From positions 1 to 19,678 of the forward strand of contig DAOTWP010000164.1 of NCBI GenBank assembly GCA_034435675.1: a stretch of 19,678 nt of DNA. Reading direction: 5' to 3'. A program made the translations under genes and the position numbers. Every line of letters starts with the position of its first letter. Positions within the stretch are counted from its first letter, which is position 1. Shown one piece after another: positions 15,478-19,678 of the stretch. Origin of the DNA: DAOTWP01 sp034435675. Its GTDB lineage: Bacteria; Chloroflexota; Anaerolineae; Aggregatilineales; Phototrophicaceae. The notes under the pieces were generated by a model, which saw nothing but the letters and a program-made list of their open reading frames with translations, made no database searches and was not told the origin of the DNA.

Positions 15478-15489
15478 GTGGAGGCGGTT

Positions 15490-16509
15490 ATGCCCATCGT
15501 TCAACAGTTGATTGCCGACACTTATGGCGCGCACGTCGGCAAATACAGCGAGCGGTTGAAAGTGACGCAGAAGGGCGCAACGCTGGCGCAGGCGCCGCTG
15601 CTGCACCTGGAGTCCGTGCATATTCTGAGTATGGGGGTGAGCATCTCGGCAGATGCGCTGCAAAGCTGCTGCGAACGCGGCATCCCGATCTTCTTTCTCG
15701 ATTCCGGCGGCACACCCTATGCCAGTGTCTATGCTGCCGGGCTGACCGGCACTGTGCTGACCCGGCGTGAGCAGCTGCGCGCCTATGATGATGCGCGCGG
15801 GCGTTATCTGGGGCTGCAATTCGCTTCAGGCAAGATTCAGAACCAGGCAGCAAGCCTGAAGTATGCCGCCCGCACCCGCAAGGATACACCCCAGGGAGAG
15901 GAGCTGCGGCTGCTGGCAGGCGAGGTGCTCGATCATCTGGCATGGCTGGAAAAACTGGAAGGCACAGTCGTGGATGAAGTGCGCGGCGGACTGCTGGCGG
16001 CGGAAGGCAATGCCGCGCGGGTCTACTGGCAAGCCGCCCGACTGCTGATTCCCGACCATTACAACTGGTGCGGGCGCGAGGGGCGCGGCGCGCTGGATCC
16101 GATCAACAGCCTGCTCAATTATGGCTATGGCATTCTCTATGGGCAGGTCGAACGCGCGCTGACACTGGCGGGGCTGGATCCATACGCGGGCTACGTGCAT
16201 GTGGATCGTCCCGGCAAGCCCAGCCTGGTGCTCGACTTCATCGAGGAGTTTCGCCAGATTGCCGTTGATCGTGTGGTCTTTGGGCTTGCTGCGCGTGACT
16301 TCACGGTCGGGCAGGACGAAAACGGGCTGCTGAGCGAGGACACCCGCCGCAGCTATGCCGAACATATCCTCAAACATCTGGACAGTCGGGCGCGCTACGA
16401 AGGGCAGCGCTATCCGCTGCGCCAGATTATCCAGAAACAGGCGCGCCGACTGGCGGCATTTCTGCGCGGCGAACGGCAGGACTACAGCCCTTTCAAGGCG
16501 GAGGTCTAG
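15490..16509 (+). CDS. cas1: Cas1 integrase
   Basis: The 339-aa protein contains the metal-binding residues of Cas1: Glu172 in AAEGNAARVYW, His237 in AGYVHVDRPG and Asp249 in LVLDFIEEFR. The N-terminal beta domain carries LESVHILSMG, normal for the family. With Cas2 it integrates new spacers. The ATG at 15490 is chosen for GTGGAGG at 15479-15485; an upstream in-frame ATG at 15421 would read through the terminator hairpin. Cas2 starts 2 bases after the stop. The array it would extend is not in the window. Confidence 0.96.
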   Translation: MPIVQQLIADTYGAHVGKYSERLKVTQKGATLAQAPLLHLESVHILSMGVSISADALQSCCERGIPIFFLDSGGTPYASVYAAGLTGTVLTRREQLRAYDDARGRYLGLQFASGKIQNQAASLKYAARTRKDTPQGEELRLLAGEVLDHLAWLEKLEGTVVDEVRGGLLAAEGNAARVYWQAARLLIPDHYNWCGREGRGALDPINSLLNYGYGILYGQVERALTLAGLDPYAGYVHVDRPGKPSLVLDFIEEFRQIAVDRVVFGLAARDFTVGQDENGLLSEDTRRSYAEHILKHLDSRARYEGQRYPLRQIIQKQARRLAAFLRGERQDYSPFKAEV

Positions 16510-16511
16510 CC

Positions 16512-16763
16512 ATGCATACCCTGCTGATCTACGACATTGCCAATGACCGCGTGCGTGGCAAGGTTGCCTGTGCCTGCGAGGATTACGGGCTGGATCGGGT
16601 GCAGTATTCGGCATTTTACGGGCAGCTCAGCCGGACGCATCAGGAAGAATTGATGCTGCGCATTGCGGCACTGTTGAATCAGGACAGCGCCCATATCCAG
16701 CTGATCCCGATTGCCGCGCAGGATTGGGAACGCCGGCTGGAGGTGACGAACGATGCTGGATGA
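16512..16763 (+). CDS. cas2: Cas2
   Basis: The 83-aa protein has the Cas2 ferredoxin-like fold signature: a first strand ending in Asp8 (LLIYDIANDRVRGKV), then QYSAFYGQLS and a final strand HIQLIPI. It forms the dimer that bridges Cas1 in spacer integration. The GCGGAGG before it overlaps the end of cas1. The last 11 bases overlap the start of cas4. Confidence 0.94.
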   Translation: MHTLLIYDIANDRVRGKVACACEDYGLDRVQYSAFYGQLSRTHQEELMLRIAALLNQDSAHIQLIPIAAQDWERRLEVTNDAG

Positions 16764-17337
16764 CGCGCAGGTGTTCACCGTCACGGATCTGAAACAGTTT
16801 GGCTACTGCCCGCGCATCCTCTTTTATGAGCGCTGCCTGCCGCATGTGCGTCCCCGCACCTACAAAATGGATGCGGGGCGCGACGCCCACCAGGACGAGC
16901 AGCGGCGCGCCGTGCGTCGTGTGCTCGTCGGCGATCCCACGCTGCAAGGAGAGCGCTTCTTCAATGTGGCGGTGCAGGATACTGCGCTGGGACTGCATGG
17001 CAGTGTGGATGAAGTGGTGCGGACAGCAAGCGGCAGCCTGATCCCTGTGGATTACAAACTGGCGCAACAGGCAAGCCGGCATTACAAATTGCAGCTTGCC
17101 GCCTATGCCCTGCTGCTGGAAGCGAAGAGTGGCAAACCGGTCACGCATGGCTTTCTGTACCTGATTCTGACCCGTAAACTGGTGCGTGTGGACATCACGC
17201 CAGCGCTGCGCGAGACTGTGCGGGCGATGCTGGTAATGATGCGCACGATGATTGAACAGGAACGGATGCCAGAACCGCCCCTGGAACGCCAGCGCTGTGC
17301 TGCCTGTGAGTTCCGGCGCTTCTGTAATGATGTCTAG
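16753..17337 (+). CDS. cas4: Cas4 exonuclease (RecB-like, Fe-S)
   Basis: The 194-aa protein has the four Fe-S cysteines, Cys19 (FGYCPR) and Cys182, Cys185, Cys191 (RCAACEFRRFC). The RecB-type nuclease residues are His46, Asp86 (GSVDEV), Asp100 and Lys102 (PVDYK), and Gln114-Tyr118 (QLAAY). It trims prespacers and checks the PAM during adaptation. The start overlaps cas2 by 11 bases, with GGAGGTGA upstream. Its position at the end, after cas2, differs from the usual cas4-cas1-cas2 order. Confidence 0.94.
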   Translation: MLDDAQVFTVTDLKQFGYCPRILFYERCLPHVRPRTYKMDAGRDAHQDEQRRAVRRVLVGDPTLQGERFFNVAVQDTALGLHGSVDEVVRTASGSLIPVDYKLAQQASRHYKLQLAAYALLLEAKSGKPVTHGFLYLILTRKLVRVDITPALRETVRAMLVMMRTMIEQERMPEPPLERQRCAACEFRRFCNDV

Positions 17338-17358
17338 CGGCTGAACGCAGGTGAAAAC

Positions 17359-17407
17359 GCTGCCGAAACTCCCCCCTGATTCGCCGCAGTGAACGAGTTT
17401 CGGCAGC
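17359..17407. repeat. Perfect 13-bp inverted repeat after cas4 (possible terminator)
   Basis: gctgccgaaactc (17359-17371) pairs exactly with gagtttcggcagc (17395-17407) around a 23-base spacer, 21 bases after the cas4 stop. There is no U-run after the stem, so an intrinsic terminator is only a possibility; an operator or end of a mobile unit are alternatives. The gap 17338-17515 has no CRISPR repeats. Confidence 0.65.
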
Positions 17408-17437
17408 AGCCTGTCCAAACAGATGGATTCAGCCCAC

Positions 17438-17465
17438 TTGCACAAAAACATGACTTGCATAGAAT
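17438..17465 (+). promoter_or_regulatory. Promoter-like sequence for the phage-type genes
   Basis: TTGCAC (17438-17443) and TAGAAT (17460-17465) are separated by 16 bases in an AT-rich stretch. A second pair, TTGCAT at 17455-17460 with a TAAAAAT box near 17479, is also possible. Confidence 0.5.
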
Positions 17466-17491
17466 AGGTAAAATGCAGTAAAAATAACCTA

Positions 17492-17509
17492 CAGGTCATT
17501 TATGACCTG
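17492..17509. promoter_or_regulatory. Operator-like palindrome
   Basis: caggtcat (17492-17499) and atgacctg (17502-17509) form a perfect 8-bp inverted repeat with a 2-base centre, immediately before the ATG at 17516 and just downstream of the promoter-like sequence. This is the arrangement of a dimeric repressor site or a translation-control hairpin. Confidence 0.5.
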
Positions 17510-17661
17510 CCGCGAATGAAAATCGCGCGCGGCTTCAACAGATCATCGACCCGCAGAGGGTACTGAAACATGCTGCAGGCGCGGCATATTACACAGCAGA
17601 CATTGTAGATACCCGCGGCAGTGGCGGCGCGCTGACAAACAAGCGCGGCATCCAGATAGAT

Positions 17662-18756
17662 GTGAATGGCAGCATTCTGCATGCGCGTATTCGCCAGTTG
17701 TTTGTGGGGCAAGGATCAGATGGCATCCGGGGCGGGGCGGGCGGTTTCGGGCACGTGCATTTTCTGATCCAAGATCTTTATCTGGCAGGCAACAACGCTG
17801 TCGGTTTGCGCGCAACCGGAGGGCAAAGTGATTATGTCGGTTATATTGACCACATCCTAAAAACTGGCAGCCCGACAGGCACAACTGGCATTTACGTGGA
17901 TGGCGCAAATGCTACCATTCGCGCGACCATCACTGAAGTTGTCGCAGACACAGTCTATAACATCGTTCAAGGCAGCTTGTATCTGATCTGCACACGTCTA
18001 TCCGGCACCCGCACGGGCACGCCGAACATGCTGGTTTCAGACGTTGATGTCGTGCTGCCGAACCCCAAAAAGGCAAACTTTGCCGCCAGCACTGCACCGG
18101 GCAGCGGCGATGACGAGGTTGACGGCTATGCACCGGGCAGCCTGTGGATCGACACGACCAATGATAATGTATATCAATGCGTGGACGCCAGCACGGGCGC
18201 GGCTGTCTGGAAGCAGCTGGACGCAGGTGCTTCCGCCGCATGGCAGTTGATCGACTACCACGAATTCAGCGCCAATGCTGCCTCCTACACGCTGTCCAGC
18301 GGATTAGGCGGTTTCAAGGCGTACCGGATCATGGGCAGGGTGCGCACCGACGCTAACGCTGCGCGTGACTTCCTCAAACTGCAAATCAATGGCGATACGG
18401 GCAACAACTATCTCGCGCAGGTGAACTTTCAAAATCAGGCTGGTACGGCCGGACAACTGTTCAGCAACAGTGCGACAGATGGCATTCGCATTTACAGCGC
18501 CGCCAGCGGAGCATCTACCGTTGCCAGCGCCTTTGCGACGTTTGATCTTCTAATCGAAAGCCCTGACAAGACAAGCAAATATCGACCACTAACAGGATGT
18601 GGTGTTGGGCAAGAAAGCAGCTCCGTTTGGGTCACACTTAATCAGGGGGGCTTCTGGAAAAACACAGCAGCAGCAATAAGCAGCCTGGCATGGTCACCTG
18701 TGGCGGGAGGCAACATTCTTCAGGACTCGGTGATACAGGTATGGGGAATGACATGA
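17662..18756 (+). CDS. Phage tail fibre / tailspike-like protein, 5' end probably frameshifted
   Basis: From GTG 17662 the frame gives 364 aa, but the open frame continues upstream to 17506 with plausible protein and no usable start. A frame-2 ATG at 17516 is followed by AAAA; one extra A would join it to this frame and give about 413 aa. Residues about 1-125 are rich in Gly, Asn and Ile with a beta-helix look. Residues about 155-175 read GYAPGSLWIDTTNDNVY and then VWKQL, a motif common in phage tail fibres. The C-terminal 180 residues are Ser/Ala/Gly-rich beta structure, likely the receptor-binding part. The stop overlaps the next gene by 4 bases. It could belong to a prophage or a tailocin. 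Confidence 0.75.
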   Translation: MNGSILHARIRQLFVGQGSDGIRGGAGGFGHVHFLIQDLYLAGNNAVGLRATGGQSDYVGYIDHILKTGSPTGTTGIYVDGANATIRATITEVVADTVYNIVQGSLYLICTRLSGTRTGTPNMLVSDVDVVLPNPKKANFAASTAPGSGDDEVDGYAPGSLWIDTTNDNVYQCVDASTGAAVWKQLDAGASAAWQLIDYHEFSANAASYTLSSGLGGFKAYRIMGRVRTDANAARDFLKLQINGDTGNNYLAQVNFQNQAGTAGQLFSNSATDGIRIYSAASGASTVASAFATFDLLIESPDKTSKYRPLTGCGVGQESSSVWVTLNQGGFWKNTAAAISSLAWSPVAGGNILQDSVIQVWGMT

Positions 18757-19112
18757 ACTACGGCAAAGTTATCATCAAGATCAATGACGAGCTTATTGAA
18801 CGCGATTTAACGCCAGAAGAAATTGCAGCACGCGATAGTGAACGCGCCACATCTGCGGCAGAATACGCTGTTTACGAGCAACGACTGGCAGATCGCGCCA
18901 AAGATCGTGCTGAAGTCATCGGGCAGAAAAAAGAAGCTGCGCTGAACGCCATTCAAGCCGCGCTGGACTCACTGGATGCCGATCTGGCAGCGTTGCCTGC
19001 TGCGAACAACACACAGACAAAACACATTCTAGCCAACACAATGCAAACATTACAACAAACCCTGCGCCTCCAGCGTCACCTCATCCGGGCGCTTGCCGCC
19101 TCGCTAGATTAA
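18753..19112 (+). CDS. Small helical phage-associated protein (119 aa)
   Basis: It is coupled to the tail gene by an ATGA overlap, with GGGGA upstream. The N-terminus (MNYGKVIIKINDELIERDLT) is a short beta segment; the rest is a long helix with heptad-like Ala, Leu and Lys, consistent with a coiled coil. The Thr-Pro-Glu-Glu-Ile pattern after residue 20 is common in small proteins encoded next to tail fibres. A role as tail-fibre chaperone or structural partner is inferred from position only. An in-frame ATG 12 bases upstream (18741) is an alternative start. Confidence 0.7.
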   Translation: MNYGKVIIKINDELIERDLTPEEIAARDSERATSAAEYAVYEQRLADRAKDRAEVIGQKKEAALNAIQAALDSLDADLAALPAANNTQTKHILANTMQTLQQTLRLQRHLIRALAASLD

Positions 19113-19194
19113 TCCCCGCAAATCACGCGCTAGAGTTTGCTACAGTGGCAGTGTAGCTCGTGTTTCGCTGCCTGTTTCTACCGGGGACACCTAG

Positions 19195-19678
19195 ATGGAT
19201 CCGACAACTACTCTGCTCAGCAGTCTGCTCAATAACGCGCCAGCCATCGCCGTCATTGCCGTGACGCTCACCCTGAGCATCCGTGCACTGGTGAACCTCT
19301 GGTTGCGTATCGTCCACCGCGAAGAAGCGGCAGATGAATTCGACCACTCCGAGAAACAGGGACTGCTAAAACTGTTCAGCGCGCAGTTGGCGGCATTTGG
19401 GCAGATCAACACAACGCTTGCCAGTGTGGATCATTCGATCCGTTCGGCGGCAGACGCGCGCCAGAAACAGATCACGGCAGACATCGATGCTCTGCAGGCG
19501 CTTACCCGCCAGATTCAGGAGCAAACGCAGCAGCTCAGCGCACAGCACGAGGCACAGGCGTCGGTTGTAAGCATCCTGCAGGAACTGGCAGCCGCTGTGA
19601 CCGCGCTGGAAGGCAACTCGGCACGGCTCGAACGTCGCGCTGAAGAAGGCATCATTAACCTGTCGGAAATGCTGGAAC
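19195..19678 (+). CDS. Membrane-anchored coiled-coil protein, partial (runs off the window)
   Basis: From ATG 19195, preceded by GGGGAC at 19183-19188, the frame stays open for 161 codons to the end of the window. Residues about 15-38 (APAIAVIAVTLTLSIRALV) form one hydrophobic helix with few N-terminal charges, followed by a basic LRIVHREEAADEF segment. The remainder is a Gln/Ala/Glu/Leu-rich helix, probably a coiled coil (QAL, QEQTQQLSAQ, LERRAEEGI). This looks like a type-I-anchored phage or mobile-element protein, for example a spanin/holin-associated or structural factor. No family is certain. The 82 bases before it contain only a small gctaca/tgtagc hairpin at 19139-19157. Confidence 0.7.
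   Translation, partial: MDPTTTLLSSLLNNAPAIAVIAVTLTLSIRALVNLWLRIVHREEAADEFDHSEKQGLLKLFSAQLAAFGQINTTLASVDHSIRSAADARQKQITADIDALQALTRQIQEQTQQLSAQHEAQASVVSILQELAAAVTALEGNSARLERRAEEGIINLSEMLE

Noticed and set aside
15421..15489. Cas1 N-terminal extension from ATG 15421
   Set aside because: It translates through the terminator-like hairpin and T run; the GTGGAGG site fits ATG 15490.
17338..17661. CRISPR array or leader after cas4
   Set aside because: No direct repeat of 25-37 bases with spacers occurs; the only repeats are inverted (17359-17407, 17492-17509).

Overview
The window is about 55-58 % GC by eye, bacterial, densely coding and almost entirely on the + strand. It looks like accessory DNA (a plasmid, integrative element or prophage-rich island) rather than core chromosome. 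The style of the Cas and PRTRC-type proteins suggests Chloroflexota, but that is an impression, since no phylogenetic marker is present.

Region 1 (1-5510) is a replication and PRTRC-like block. It starts with the C-terminal part of a RepB/AEP-type primase. A run of closely spaced or overlapping genes follows, three of them recognisable. The first is a small PRTRC system protein C (prokaryotic ubiquitin-like family) that ends in glycine. The second is a PRTRC protein B with an E2-like Pro-Asn...Gly-x-x-Cys motif. The third is a ThiF/E1-like adenylyltransferase. Together they read as a minimal bacterial ubiquitin-like / E1 / E2 set embedded in a mobile-element operon. The other genes of this block are conserved-looking but unrecognised. 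Several share a repeated GAAAGGA(AA) ribosome-binding leader.

Region 2 (5511-7888) is mixed. A pyrimidine-rich non-coding stretch carries hairpins and a 12-bp inverted repeat. Then come ssb with its own terminator and a UPF0158 gene with a consensus -10 box. A roughly 250-base non-coding segment full of perfect stems follows (candidate structured RNA), and last a decayed 3' end of an IS3-family transposase on the minus strand.

Region 3 (7889-17337) is a complete type I-B-like CRISPR-Cas locus in the order WYL regulator, cas8, cas7, cas5, cas3, cas6, cas1, cas2, cas4. The genes from the regulator through cas6 are spaced by -4 to +11 bases and look like one operon. A hairpin with a U-rich tail lies between cas6 and cas1 and may uncouple interference from adaptation. 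No CRISPR array is present in the window.

Region 4 (17338-19678) begins with an inverted repeat after cas4, a promoter-like sequence and a small palindrome. It continues with phage-type genes: a tail-fibre/tailspike-like protein whose 5' end looks frameshifted in an A run, a small helical protein, and a membrane-anchored coiled-coil protein that runs off the end of the window.

The CRISPR-Cas operon therefore sits between a plasmid/ICE-like PRTRC block and a phage tail block, with an IS remnant at its upstream border, which suggests it was acquired horizontally.
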